Origin: Spirillospora albida | Lineage (GTDB): Bacteria; Actinomycetota; Actinomycetes; Streptosporangiales; Streptosporangiaceae | DNA: 64,000 bases | Reading direction: 5' to 3' | Assembly: GCF_000718255.1 (NCBI RefSeq) | Contig: NZ_JOFJ01000001.1 | Location: 248,001 to 312,000, forward strand | In this document: positions 36,997-45,246 of the stretch, in pieces | Layout: each line of letters begins with the position of its first letter | Numbering within the stretch: position 1 is the stretch's first letter | Translations under genes and position numbers: made by a program | Notes under the pieces: model-generated | Database searches by the model: none | Told to the model about the DNA's origin: nothing | What the model saw: the letters and a program-made list of their open reading frames with translations, nothing else

Positions 36997-39128
36997 TGCG
37001 CCGCGTCCTCACGGCGGCCGGCGCGGCGGCGGCGCTGGCGGGGGCGGCGCTCGTCCCGGCGGGCGCGGCGGCGGCGCCGTCCCGCTGCGGCGATCCCGTC
37101 CAGCGCCCCTGGTGCCGGACGGACCTGACCCCGGACCGGCGAACGACGCTGCTGCTGGCGAGGATGACCGAGGACGAGAAGATCGGCCTGCTCTCGTCGG
37201 ACGATCCGCTCGGCGGCCCGCTCGGCGGGTTCATGGAGACGGCGCACGCCGACACCAACGCGGGCGTCCCCCGGCTCGGCGTCCCGCCGCTCTACATGAC
37301 GGACGGCCCGGCGGGCGTCCGGCAGGGCAGGGCGACGGCGCTGCCCGCCCCGATCGCGCTCGCCGCCGGGTTCGACCCGGCGCTGGCGCGCAGGTACGGG
37401 GGGACCGTCGGCTGGGAGGCGCGGCACCGCGGCAACGACCTGGTCTTCGGCCCGACCGTGGACGTGCTCCGCACCCCCCGCAACGGCCGGACGTTCGAGG
37501 GGTTCGGCGAGGACCCCCACCTGTCGGCGGGGCTCGGCGCGTCCTGGATCCGGGGCGCGCAGGAGCAGGGCGTCATGGCGTCGGTGAAGCACCTCGCCGT
37601 GTACGCGCAGGAGACCGACCGGCTGTCGCTCAGCATGAGGGTCGACGCCCGCACGCTCCGGGAGATCTACCTGGTGCCGTTCGAGGCCGCGGTGACACAG
37701 GGGCGCACCGCGACCGTGATGTGCGGGTTCGGCAGGCTGAACGGCCGCTGGGCGTGCGAGGACGGCTCGGTCCTCAACCGGATCCTGCGGGGCGAGTGGG
37801 GCTTCACGGGATTCGTGCCGTCCGACCACACGGCCGTGCACGACGCGGTCGCGGCGGCGAACGGCGGGCTCGACATGGAGCTGCCGATCGGCATGAAGTA
37901 CAACGCTTTCCTGCTGAAGCGGGCCGTCCGCGACGGGACGGTGGCGCAGGCGACGGTCGACGGGCACGTCCGCAACATCCTGCGGACGATGTTCGCCTTC
38001 GGGGTCTTCGACCGGCCCGCGTACGCCAACGACCTCACGGGCATCGACCGGTCGGCGAGCGAGGCGACGGCCCGGCAGGTCGCCGAGGGCGGCATGACGC
38101 TGCTGAGGAACGAGGGCGGAATCCTGCCGCTGGCGGCGCCGGCGTCGATCGCCGTGATCGGGAGGGCCGCCGAGCAGGCGCAGAGCGGGTTCGGGTCGGC
38201 GAACGTCGTGCCGTTCACGGCCGTGAGCGCGCGGGACGCGCTCGCCCGCCGGGCCGGCGCCGGGACGAGGATCACCTACCGGGACGGCGGGAACGCGGAC
38301 GACGCGGTCGCGGCGGCGCGCGGCGCCGAGGTCGCGATCGTGTTCGCGACCGACGCGCAGGGCGAGTTCTTCGACAAGTCGTGCCTGACGCTGAACTGCG
38401 GTGATCCGCTGCGCGGCGACCAGGACGGGCTGATCTCCCGGGTGGCGGCGGCGAACCCGAACACGGTCGTGGTGCTGCAGACGGGCGGCCCCGTCCTCAC
38501 CCCCTGGGCGGGGAGGGTGAAGGGCATCGTCGAGGCGTGGTACCCGGGACAGCAGGGCGGCGACGCGCTGGCCCGCGTCCTGTACGGCGACGCGGACCCG
38601 GGCGGGCGGCTCCCGGTGACGTTCCCCGCCGCCGAGGGCGACGCCCCCGCGGCCGGGAACCCGGCGCAGTACCCGGGAGTGAACAAGACGACGACGTTCT
38701 CCGAGGGCGTCCTGGTCGGCTACCGGCACTACGACCGGAAGGGGCTGACGCCCGCCTTCCCGTTCGGGCACGGCCTGTCGTACACGACGTTCGGCTACGG
38801 CGGGCTGAAGGTCTCGTCCACGGCCGTCCAGGTGACCGTGACGAACACGGGCGCGCGGACGGGGACCGCCGTCCCGCAGCTCTATCTCGGGCTGCCGTCG
38901 CCGCGCGCCGGGGTCGTGCAGCCGCCGAGGCAGCTGAAGGGCTACGCGAAGGTCACGCTCGCCCCGGGGCAGAGCACGCGGGTGACGTTCCCCCTGACGT
39001 CCCGGTCGTTCGCCTACTGGGACACGGCGTCGGACGCGTGGAGGGTCGCCCCGGGCTGCCACCGGGTCATGGTCGGCACCTCGTCACGGCGGATCGTCCA
39101 GGCGGGCACCCTGGGAACCTGCCGGTAA
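36996..39128 (+). CDS. secreted glycoside hydrolase family 3 beta-glucosidase-like enzyme
   Basis: A 710-residue protein with a signal peptide (MRR, an Ala/Gly/Val-rich core, cleavage near AAA-APS at about 26-28), a GH3 N-terminal TIM barrel (about 45-330), a GH3 C-terminal domain (about 365-600) and a fibronectin III-like domain (about 610-710). The nucleophile Asp is in FTGFVPSDHTAVHDAV near 269-284. GFGEDPHLSAGLG and VMASVKHLAVYAQE are family motifs. Beta-glucosidase is the likeliest activity, but other GH3 glycosidases share this layout. Translationally coupled to the preceding gene. Confidence 0.9.
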   Translation: MRRVLTAAGAAAALAGAALVPAGAAAAPSRCGDPVQRPWCRTDLTPDRRTTLLLARMTEDEKIGLLSSDDPLGGPLGGFMETAHADTNAGVPRLGVPPLYMTDGPAGVRQGRATALPAPIALAAGFDPALARRYGGTVGWEARHRGNDLVFGPTVDVLRTPRNGRTFEGFGEDPHLSAGLGASWIRGAQEQGVMASVKHLAVYAQETDRLSLSMRVDARTLREIYLVPFEAAVTQGRTATVMCGFGRLNGRWACEDGSVLNRILRGEWGFTGFVPSDHTAVHDAVAAANGGLDMELPIGMKYNAFLLKRAVRDGTVAQATVDGHVRNILRTMFAFGVFDRPAYANDLTGIDRSASEATARQVAEGGMTLLRNEGGILPLAAPASIAVIGRAAEQAQSGFGSANVVPFTAVSARDALARRAGAGTRITYRDGGNADDAVAAARGAEVAIVFATDAQGEFFDKSCLTLNCGDPLRGDQDGLISRVAAANPNTVVVLQTGGPVLTPWAGRVKGIVEAWYPGQQGGDALARVLYGDADPGGRLPVTFPAAEGDAPAAGNPAQYPGVNKTTTFSEGVLVGYRHYDRKGLTPAFPFGHGLSYTTFGYGGLKVSSTAVQVTVTNTGARTGTAVPQLYLGLPSPRAGVVQPPRQLKGYAKVTLAPGQSTRVTFPLTSRSFAYWDTASDAWRVAPGCHRVMVGTSSRRIVQAGTLGTCR

Positions 39129-39229
39129 CAGGGGGAACGTGTGAAAAATGGGGTTCCGCTGCCCTTGCCGGATGTGGCGCGGTACAAAGGAGGCATTCTT
39201 CGTCCGTCCCCGCCGAGTCGGAGTCCCAC

Positions 39230-40234
39230 GTGCCGAACGACACCTCCCGAGGGAGGGTGAACACCCATCCCCCGCGTCCCGCCCACCCGGTCGGCGCGGG
39301 CCGGACGGCGCCGCGCGGCGAGCGGGGCGAGACGCCGCTGCGCCCCGGCGACCCGGACCGGATCGGCGGCTACCCGCTGATCGGCCGGCTCGGCGAGGGC
39401 GGGCAGGGCGTGGTGTACCTCGGCCGGGACGCCGAGGGCGGGCTCGTCACCGTCAAGGTGCTGCGGAGCGGCGCCGCGTCCGGGCGGCGGGCCCGCGAGC
39501 GCCTCGCCCGGGAGGCGGACGCGGCGCTCCAGGTCGCCGGGCGGCACACGGCCCGGGTGCTGGACGCCGACGTCGCCGCCGACGACCCCTACCTGGTCAG
39601 CGAGTTCGTCGACGGACCGCCGCTGCAGCGGGTCGTGGCCGAGCGCGGGCGGCTGCCCGGCCCGCAGCTCCGCAAGATGGCGCTGCGCACCGCCGCGGCG
39701 CTCGCCGCGATCCACCGGGCCGGCATCGTGCACCGCGACTTCACCCCGGCCAACGTCGTCCTCGGCCCGGACGGCGCGAAGGTCATCGACTTCGGCATCG
39801 CCCGCGTGCCGGACGCGGCGCCGCTGACCACGAGCCCCATCGGCACGCCCGCCTACATGGCGCCCGAGCAGATCGAGGACGAACCGGTCGGACCGCCCGC
39901 CGACGTGTTCGCCTGGGGCGCGACGCTGGTGTTCGCCGCGACCGGGCGCCCGCCGTTCGGGACGGGCCCGAGCGCGGCGGTGATGCGGCGGGTCACCACC
40001 CGGCGCCCCGACCTCGGCGACATGGAGGGCCCGCTGCGCGAGCTCGCGGCCCGCTGCCTGGACAAGAACCCGTCGGCGCGTCCGACGGCGCGCCAGCTCG
40101 TCCGCGCCCTGCGGGACGGGCAGGAGCCCGCGCCGAAGCCGAAGCCGACCCGGATCCCCCGCTACCGCTGGCGGATGATGGTGGCCCTGCTCGGCGTGAT
40201 CGTGGCGGGGTTCGCGCTCGGCGTCCTCGTCTGA
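39230..40234 (+). CDS. transmembrane Ser/Thr protein kinase without PASTA repeats
   Basis: The product (334 residues from this GTG) has a kinase domain at about 48-300: glycine loop GRLGEGGQGVVYLG, VTVKVL with the ATP-anchoring Lys, catalytic loop HRDFTPANVVL, KVIDFGIARV, and SPIGTPAYMAPEQI. The catalytic loop has Phe-Thr where most have Leu-Lys, but HRD and the Asn are intact, so it is probably active. A single membrane segment (MMVALLGVIVAGFALGVLV) closes the C-terminus, leaving no extracellular sensor domain. The start is uncertain: a GTG nine codons later also has a nearby GAGGGAGG. Confidence 0.85.
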   Translation: MPNDTSRGRVNTHPPRPAHPVGAGRTAPRGERGETPLRPGDPDRIGGYPLIGRLGEGGQGVVYLGRDAEGGLVTVKVLRSGAASGRRARERLAREADAALQVAGRHTARVLDADVAADDPYLVSEFVDGPPLQRVVAERGRLPGPQLRKMALRTAAALAAIHRAGIVHRDFTPANVVLGPDGAKVIDFGIARVPDAAPLTTSPIGTPAYMAPEQIEDEPVGPPADVFAWGATLVFAATGRPPFGTGPSAAVMRRVTTRRPDLGDMEGPLRELAARCLDKNPSARPTARQLVRALRDGQEPAPKPKPTRIPRYRWRMMVALLGVIVAGFALGVLV

Positions 40235-40247
40235 GCGCCGCGCCGGG

Positions 40248-40409
40248 TCACCAGTGCGGCGGACGGTCCTCGATCAGCCGCGTGTCGTCGTCGGGCTCGC
40301 CGCGCCACTCGCCCCAGCCGCCGTCGGTGTCGTCGGACGTCTGGTCGGGCAGGAGGGCCGGTTCGTCGTCCAGGTCGACGTGCCGGTCGTCATCGGGTCC
40401 CACGGTCAT
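40248..40409 (-). CDS. small acidic protein of unknown function
   Basis: A 53-residue frame starting 15 bases after the thiE stop. It is extremely acidic (12 Asp, 5 Glu) and ends DDTRLIEDRPPHW, with a Trp-rich middle GGWGEWRGEP. No domain is recognised. The composition differs from random shadow translations in this GC-rich DNA, which are Arg/Ala/Pro-rich, so a real product is plausible. Only a weak GAGAA site precedes the ATG. Confidence 0.45.
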   Translation of the reverse strand: MTVGPDDDRHVDLDDEPALLPDQTSDDTDGGWGEWRGEPDDDTRLIEDRPPHW

Positions 40410-40423
40410 GATCCCATTCTCGC

Positions 40424-41101
40424 CTAGAGGGGGAGCTCCGCGAGCCGCCGGGAGAACGCGGCGGCGGCCGCGCCCGGATCGTCCGCCTCGGTGATCGCGC
40501 GGACGACCACGACGCGGCGCGCGCCCGCGGCGAGGACCTCGTCCAGGTTCGCCAGGTCGATGCCGCCGATCGCGAACCACGGCCGGGATCCGCGCCGCCC
40601 CGCCACGTGCTCGATCAGCTTCAGGCCGGGCGCGGGACGGCCCGGCTTGGTCGGCGTCGGCCACACCGGGCCGGCGCAGAAGTAGTCGACGCCGGGCTCG
40701 GAGGCGGCGGCGTCCGCCTCCGTGTCGGCGTGCGTGGACCGCCCGATGAGGAGGTCGCCGCCCGCGATCTCCCGGGCGGCGGGCACCGGCAGGTCGTCCT
40801 GCCCGAGGTGCAGGACGTCCGCGCGGACGGTGTGCGCGATGTCGGCCCGGTCGTTGACGGCGAGGAGCGCGCCGTGCCGGTCGCACGCGTCCCGGAACAC
40901 CTCCAGGTACGCCATCTCCTGCCGTGCCTCCAGGCCCTTCTGGCGCAGCTGGACGAGGTCGACGCCGCCGGCCAGCGCCGCGTCCAGGAACTCCGGCAGG
41001 TCGCCCTGCCGCTCCCTCGCGTCCGTGCAGAGGTACAGCCGCGCCCGGGCGAGGCGGGAGCGCAGCGCGACGGCGCGTTCGGTGGGGATGTGCCTGGACA
41101 C
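40424..41101 (-). CDS. thiE: thiamine-phosphate synthase
   Basis: ThiE couples HMP diphosphate and thiazole phosphate to thiamine phosphate. The 225-residue TIM barrel shows LYLCTDARERQGDLPEFLDA, GGVDLVQLRQKGLEARQ, LLAVNDRADIAHTVRADVLH, LGQDDLPVPAAREI, LIGRSTHADTEADAA and DYFCAGPVWPTPTKPGRP, all diphosphate- and substrate-binding elements. The GTG start has a weak GGAA site about 11 bases upstream; a few residues of N-terminal uncertainty remain. It is near thiO-thiS-thiG but on the opposite strand with its own promoter. Confidence 0.94.
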   Translation of the reverse strand: MSRHIPTERAVALRSRLARARLYLCTDARERQGDLPEFLDAALAGGVDLVQLRQKGLEARQEMAYLEVFRDACDRHGALLAVNDRADIAHTVRADVLHLGQDDLPVPAAREIAGGDLLIGRSTHADTEADAAASEPGVDYFCAGPVWPTPTKPGRPAPGLKLIEHVAGRRGSRPWFAIGGIDLANLDEVLAAGARRVVVVRAITEADDPGAAAAAFSRRLAELPL

Positions 41102-41129
41102 GGCGGCGGGAGTTCCTTCCAGAGTCGGA

Positions 41130-41157
41130 GGCCGGGGTCACGGACGTGACCCCGGCC
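41130..41157 (-). terminator. terminator hairpin after the Rv2175c-like gene
   Basis: GGCCGGGGTCAC pairs with GTGACCCCGGCC across a 4-base loop, a perfect 12-bp stem located 16 bases after the stop of the minus-strand Rv2175c-like gene and before thiE. Confidence 0.8.
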
Positions 41158-41172
41158 GCGGTGAGCCGAGAG

Positions 41173-41556
41173 CTAGAACGCCAGGGCCTGGGCGCGGCGC
41201 CGGACCTCGGTGCCGCGGTTCTCGCTCAGGGCCTGGACGGGCGTGCCGGGCAGGGTGTCGTCGGGGGTGAAGAGCCACCGGAGGGTCTCCACCTCGTCGA
41301 ACCCCGCGTCCGACAGGAGCGTGAGCGTGCCGGACAGTCCCTTGACGACCTGGCCTTCCTTGATGAACGCGGCGGGCACCATGGGCTCTCCCCCGCGGCG
41401 CACGGCGAGCAGCCTGCGCTCGCTGAGGAGCTGCTTGATCCGGTTGGTCTTGAGCCCGAGCCGGTCGGCCGTCTCCCGGAGGGAGAGCCACTCGCCGGCG
41501 AGGGCGTCGGTCCGGGGGTCGAGGGCGCTGTCGACGGTTGCGTGCATCTGCGTCAC
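41173..41556 (-). CDS. Rv2175c-family DNA-binding protein
   Basis: A 127-residue winged helix-turn-helix protein: EWLSLRETADRLGLKTNRIK (about 22-41) is the HTH, followed by QLLSERRLLAVRRGGEPMVP as the wing, then the tail DEVETLRWLFTPDDTLPGTP. In Mycobacterium tuberculosis, Rv2175c is a substrate of the neighbouring kinase PknL, which abolishes its DNA binding; a PASTA kinase lies 4.7 kb away here. The GTG follows TAGGCA by 6 bases, and AGGCAGG could also act as a ribosome-binding site. Confidence 0.88.
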   Translation of the reverse strand: MTQMHATVDSALDPRTDALAGEWLSLRETADRLGLKTNRIKQLLSERRLLAVRRGGEPMVPAAFIKEGQVVKGLSGTLTLLSDAGFDEVETLRWLFTPDDTLPGTPVQALSENRGTEVRRRAQALAF

Positions 41557-41625
41557 GCCACCTGCCTACCACTCCTTCGGAAGCCGCAAACCCGTTCGGC
41601 GCCCGATAGGCCCCACTGTGCTGCG

Positions 41626-42852
41626 CTATGGGCGAACGGCCTGCCGGATGGCGACGTCCGGATCGGCGATCAGGCCGGGGTCGACGGGGGTGCCCGCGCC
41701 GATCACGCGCCGGGCCTGCGCGAGGTCGCGCGGCCGGTCGACGGCGAGGATCGCGTCGAGCCGGTCACCGGTCAGCCACGCCACCGACCATTTCGCGCCG
41801 GACGGGTCGCCGCGGTGCACGAGCCGCTCGGACGCCGCGTGGTTCCCGGCGTACTGGACCATCCGGCCGAACTGCTCCGACCAGAAGTAGGGGGCGGCGT
41901 CGTACTCCGCGTCCTGCCCGAGGAGGGTCGCGGCGGCGGTCTCGGGGGCGTTGAGGGCGGTGTCCCAGTGCTCGACGAGCAGGCGCCGCCCGTACCGCCC
42001 GGACCACCACTCGGCGCAGTCGCCGACCGCGACGACGTCGGGACGCGCCTCCCCCGCCGTGCCCGGCTCGGCGCCCTCCCGCACGGTGCGGCACGCGCCG
42101 TCGGTGACCACGCCGCGCTCCAGCAGCAGACCGGACCCGGCGAGCCAGTCCAGGACGGGCCGCACGCCGATCCCGACGACGACCTCGTCGGCGTCGATCC
42201 GGCCGCCGCCGGCGAGCGCGAGGCCGCCGGAGTCGACCTCGGCGACCTTCACGCCGGTGCGCAGCGCCACGCCCGCCTCCGCGTACCAGGGGACGGTGAG
42301 GCGCCCGATCTCGGGACCGAGCGCGTGGGCGAGGGGCGCGTCGGCGGCCTCGACGACCGTCACCTCGCAGCCCTTCTTCGCGGCGGTCGTCGCGACCTCG
42401 GCGCCGATCCAGCCCGCGCCGACGATCGCCACGCGGGTGCCTTCGACGAGGCGTCCGCGCAGGTCGCGGGCGTCGTCGATGGTGCGCAGGATGTGCTGCC
42501 GGCCGTCCCCCGGGAGGGTGACGGGGGCGGCGCCGGTCGCGATGACGAGCCCGTCGAACGGCATGTCGCCGGCCGTCGTGGCGAGGACGCCGCCGCGGCC
42601 CGGCGCGTCCAGCCGCAGGCCGGTGGCGCGCTCGCCGAGCCGCAGCTCGCAGCGCAGGGCGTCCCAGTCCGCGTCGACCGTGGTGTCGTCGGTCTCACCG
42701 GCGATGACGGCCTTCGACAGCGGCGGCCGGTCGTACGGCCGGTGCCGCTCGGCCGACACGAGCGACAGCGCGCCCGCGTACCCCTTGCCACGCAGGGCCT
42801 CGACGGCGCGCACGCCGGCCAGCCCGCCACCCACGACGATCACTCGGTCCAT
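41626..42852 (-). CDS. FAD/NAD(P)-dependent ferredoxin-reductase-like oxidoreductase
   Basis: A 408-residue flavoprotein with MDRVIVVGGGLAGVRAVEAL as the FAD dinucleotide fold, RPYDRPPLSK near 37-46, the NAD(P)-binding VAIVGAGWIGAEVATTAAKK near 142-161 and the second FAD motif VVAVGDCAEWW near 275-285. This matches rhodocoxin/putidaredoxin reductase-like enzymes that supply electrons to ferredoxins. No cytochrome P450 or ferredoxin is adjacent. The ATG lies 8 bases after TAGGGT (42861-42866, minus strand) with no ribosome-binding site, so leaderless initiation is likely. Confidence 0.9.
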   Translation of the reverse strand: MDRVIVVGGGLAGVRAVEALRGKGYAGALSLVSAERHRPYDRPPLSKAVIAGETDDTTVDADWDALRCELRLGERATGLRLDAPGRGGVLATTAGDMPFDGLVIATGAAPVTLPGDGRQHILRTIDDARDLRGRLVEGTRVAIVGAGWIGAEVATTAAKKGCEVTVVEAADAPLAHALGPEIGRLTVPWYAEAGVALRTGVKVAEVDSGGLALAGGGRIDADEVVVGIGVRPVLDWLAGSGLLLERGVVTDGACRTVREGAEPGTAGEARPDVVAVGDCAEWWSGRYGRRLLVEHWDTALNAPETAAATLLGQDAEYDAAPYFWSEQFGRMVQYAGNHAASERLVHRGDPSGAKWSVAWLTGDRLDAILAVDRPRDLAQARRVIGAGTPVDPGLIADPDVAIRQAVRP

Positions 42853-42897
42853 GGGATACCACCCTATCCGGGGACGAACCGGGCCTTGTAGACGAGT

Positions 42898-42915
42898 GTC
42901 CAGACAGTAGGACAT
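42898..42915. promoter_or_regulatory. inverted repeat between the reductase and thiO promoters
   Basis: TGTCC and GGACA flank 8 bases. The repeat lies 32 bases upstream of the reductase -10 and 13 bases upstream of the TATGGT -10 candidate for thiO (42929-42934), a position suited to an operator. Confidence 0.35.
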
Positions 42916-42945
42916 CTCACGGTGGCCGTATGGTGGGAGCGTAGA

Positions 42946-43039
42946 GCGCGGGAGTCCGGTGCGACCGGGCTGAGAGGGCGGCTGGACGGGCCGCCGACCG
43001 CCTGACCTGATCCGGATCATGCCGGCGAAGGGAGCGCGC
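42946..43039 (+). promoter_or_regulatory. TPP riboswitch with embedded thiO ribosome-binding site
   Basis: The THI-box elements are present in order: GGGCTGAGA (42967-42975), a variable P3 arm, CTGACCTGATCCGGATCATG and CCGGCGAAGGGAGCGCGC. P1 pairs GCGCG (42946-42950) with CGCGC (43035-43039), directly against the thiO ATG. The conserved GAAGGGAG is also the Shine-Dalgarno at 5-base spacing. TPP binding should therefore occlude translation directly, without a separate expression platform. A TATGGT -10 lies at 42929-42934. Confidence 0.95.
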
Positions 43040-44182
43040 ATGGACATCGCCATCATCGGGGCGGGCGCCATCGGTCTCGCGACCGCCTGGAAGGCCGCCG
43101 AGGGCGGCGCCGCCGTCACCCTCATCGACCCCGCCCCGGGGAGCGGCGCCACGCACGTCGCGGCGGGGATGCTGACCCCGGTCAGCGAGCTGACCTACGG
43201 CGAGGAGCCGCTGCTCCGCCTCGGTCTGGCGTCCCGCGAGCGGTACCCGTCGTTCGTCGCCGAACTGGAGGAGCTGACCGGTCTCGGCACCGGCCGCCGC
43301 ACCGACGGCATCCTGCTCGTCGCGTTCGACTCCGACGACCTCCGGTACGTGGACGATCTGCGCCGGTTCCAGGAGTCGCTCGGCATCCCGTCCGAGGCCC
43401 TGACCGGACGCGAGGCCCGGCGGCTGGAGCCGATGCTCGCGCCCGGCGTCCGGGGCGGCCTCCTCGCCCCCGAGGACGGCTCCATCGACCCGCGCAGGCT
43501 CACCGCCGCGCTGCTCGCCGCCACCGAGCGGACCGGCGTGCGGCTCGTCCGGCGCAGGGCCGCCGGGATCGTCGTCGAGCGGGACGCGGCGGCGGGCGTC
43601 CGACTCGACGACGGCACGGAGGTCCGCGCCGACCGGGTGCTGCTGGCCGCGGGCCCCTGGTCGGGCGACCTCGACGGCCTCCCTCCCGGGACCGTTCCAT
43701 CCGTCCGGCCGGTCAAGGGCCAGGTGATCCGTCTCCGCACCCGCGCGCCGTTCCTCGGCCGCACCGTCCGGGGGCTCGTCAAGGGCTCCCACGTTTACCT
43801 GGTCCCCCGCGCGGACGGCGAGATCGTCGTCGGCGCCACCCAGGAGGAGCTCGGCTTCGACACCCGCGTCACCGCGGGCGGCCTCTGGGAGCTCCTGCGG
43901 GACGCCCGGGAACTGCTGCCCGGCATCACCGAACTCGACTTCGCCGAGGTCACCGCCGGTCTGCGCCCCGGCTCCCCGGACAACGCGCCCATGATGGGCG
44001 CGACCGGCCTGCCCGGCCTCCTCCTCGGCACGGGCCACTTCCGCAACGGGATCCTGCTCACCCCCGTCAGCGCCGACATCCTCTCGGCACTGCTGCTGGA
44101 CCGCCCCGTCCCGGACATCGCCGCCGCCTTCACCCCCGACCGCTTCACCGCCGACCGCTTCACCGCCGAGGTGTCCCAGTGA
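43040..44182 (+). CDS. thiO: glycine oxidase for thiazole synthesis
   Basis: ThiO oxidises glycine to iminoacetate (dehydroglycine), a thiazole precursor. The 380-residue DAAO-type flavoprotein has MDIAIIGAGAIGLATAW as FAD fold, GATHVAAGMLTPVSEL near 35-50, RPVKGQVIRLR near 223-233 and a C-terminal TAGLRPGSPDNAPMMG and GTGHFRNGILL, as in ThiO. The ATG directly follows the riboswitch P1; an in-frame ATG seven codons earlier lies inside the aptamer and is rejected. The stop overlaps thiS (GTGA). Confidence 0.94.
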   Translation: MDIAIIGAGAIGLATAWKAAEGGAAVTLIDPAPGSGATHVAAGMLTPVSELTYGEEPLLRLGLASRERYPSFVAELEELTGLGTGRRTDGILLVAFDSDDLRYVDDLRRFQESLGIPSEALTGREARRLEPMLAPGVRGGLLAPEDGSIDPRRLTAALLAATERTGVRLVRRRAAGIVVERDAAAGVRLDDGTEVRADRVLLAAGPWSGDLDGLPPGTVPSVRPVKGQVIRLRTRAPFLGRTVRGLVKGSHVYLVPRADGEIVVGATQEELGFDTRVTAGGLWELLRDARELLPGITELDFAEVTAGLRPGSPDNAPMMGATGLPGLLLGTGHFRNGILLTPVSADILSALLLDRPVPDIAAAFTPDRFTADRFTAEVSQ

Positions 44183-44379
44183 ACGTCATCGTCAACGGCG
44201 AGGCCCGCGACCTGCCCGCGGGCGCCAGCGTCGCCGACGCGGTCGCGGCCGTCACCGCCGCCCCGTCCGGCGTCGCCGCCGCGCTCAACGACGAGGTCGT
44301 GACCCGGTCCGCGTGGGCCGCGACACCGCTCCGCGAGGCCGACCGCCTCGAAGTGCTCACCGCCGTCCAGGGAGGCTGA
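44179..44379 (+). CDS. thiS: thiamine sulphur-carrier protein
   Basis: ThiS carries sulphur as a C-terminal thiocarboxylate to ThiG. The 66-residue ubiquitin-like protein starts MNVIVNGEARDLP, includes VAAALNDEVVTRSAW and ends AVQGG. The terminal Gly-Gly required for adenylation is present. Its GTG overlaps the thiO stop, and the GGAGG that serves thiG is formed by its own final glycine codons. Confidence 0.95.
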   Translation: MNVIVNGEARDLPAGASVADAVAAVTAAPSGVAAALNDEVVTRSAWAATPLREADRLEVLTAVQGG

Positions 44380-44381
44380 CC

Positions 44382-45176
44382 ATGACCGATACGGGCGCCG
44401 ACCCCCTCGTCATCGCCGGGGAGGAGTTCGGCTCGCGGCTGATCATGGGAACCGGCGGCGCGCCCAGCATGCACGTCCTGCGGGAGGCGCTCACCGCCTC
44501 CGGCACCGAGCTCACCACGGTCGCGATGCGCCGGGTCGACCCGTCCGCGCGCGGCTCGGTCCTGGACGTCCTCGCCGCCTGCGGCATCCGCGTCCTGCCG
44601 AACACCGCAGGCTGCTTCACGGCGGGCGAGGCGGTGCTGACCGCGAAGCTCGCCCGCGAGGCGCTCGGCACGAACTGGGTGAAGCTCGAGGTCATCGCGG
44701 ACGAGCACACCCTGCTGCCCGACCCCGTCGAGCTCCTCGACGCCGCCGAGCAGCTCGTCGCCGACGGCTTCGTCGTCCTGCCCTACACCAGCGACGACCC
44801 GGTCCTGGCGCGCCGGCTGGAGCAGGCCGGCTGCGCGGCGGTGATGCCGCTGGGCTCCCCCATCGGCTCCGGCCTCGGCATCCGCAATCCGCACAACATC
44901 GAGCTGATCGTCGAGCGGGCCGACGTGCCGGTCATCCTGGACGCGGGTCTCGGCACGGCCAGCGACGCCGCCCTGGCCATGGAGCTGGGCTGCGACGCCG
45001 TCCTCCTGGCGACCGCCGTGACCCGGGCGCAGTCCCCCGCGACGATGGCCGCGGCGATGCGCCACGCGGTGGAGGCGGGCCGCCTCGCGAGGCGGGCGGG
45101 GCGCATCCCCATGCGCCGCTACGCGCAGGCGTCCTCCCCCTTCGAGGGCCTGGCGTCCGGCCGGGCAAATCTATAG
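44382..45176 (+). CDS. thiG: thiazole synthase
   Basis: ThiG assembles the thiazole phosphate from deoxyxylulose 5-phosphate, dehydroglycine and ThiS thiocarboxylate. The 264-residue TIM barrel contains SRLIMGTGGAPSM, LPNTAGCFTAGEAVLTAKLA, TNWVKLEVIAD with the Schiff-base Lys near 107, MPLGSPIGSGLGIRNP and LDAGLGTASDAALAMELG. The ATG has GGAGG 6 bases upstream inside thiS. It is the last gene of the thiO-thiS-thiG unit. Confidence 0.96.
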   Translation: MTDTGADPLVIAGEEFGSRLIMGTGGAPSMHVLREALTASGTELTTVAMRRVDPSARGSVLDVLAACGIRVLPNTAGCFTAGEAVLTAKLAREALGTNWVKLEVIADEHTLLPDPVELLDAAEQLVADGFVVLPYTSDDPVLARRLEQAGCAAVMPLGSPIGSGLGIRNPHNIELIVERADVPVILDAGLGTASDAALAMELGCDAVLLATAVTRAQSPATMAAAMRHAVEAGRLARRAGRIPMRRYAQASSPFEGLASGRANL

Positions 45177-45246
45177 CGATACTTACATGTCGGGTATAGA
45201 GATATTAACTGGACCTGGACGATGAGCGCCGCACAGACTGCGTGAC

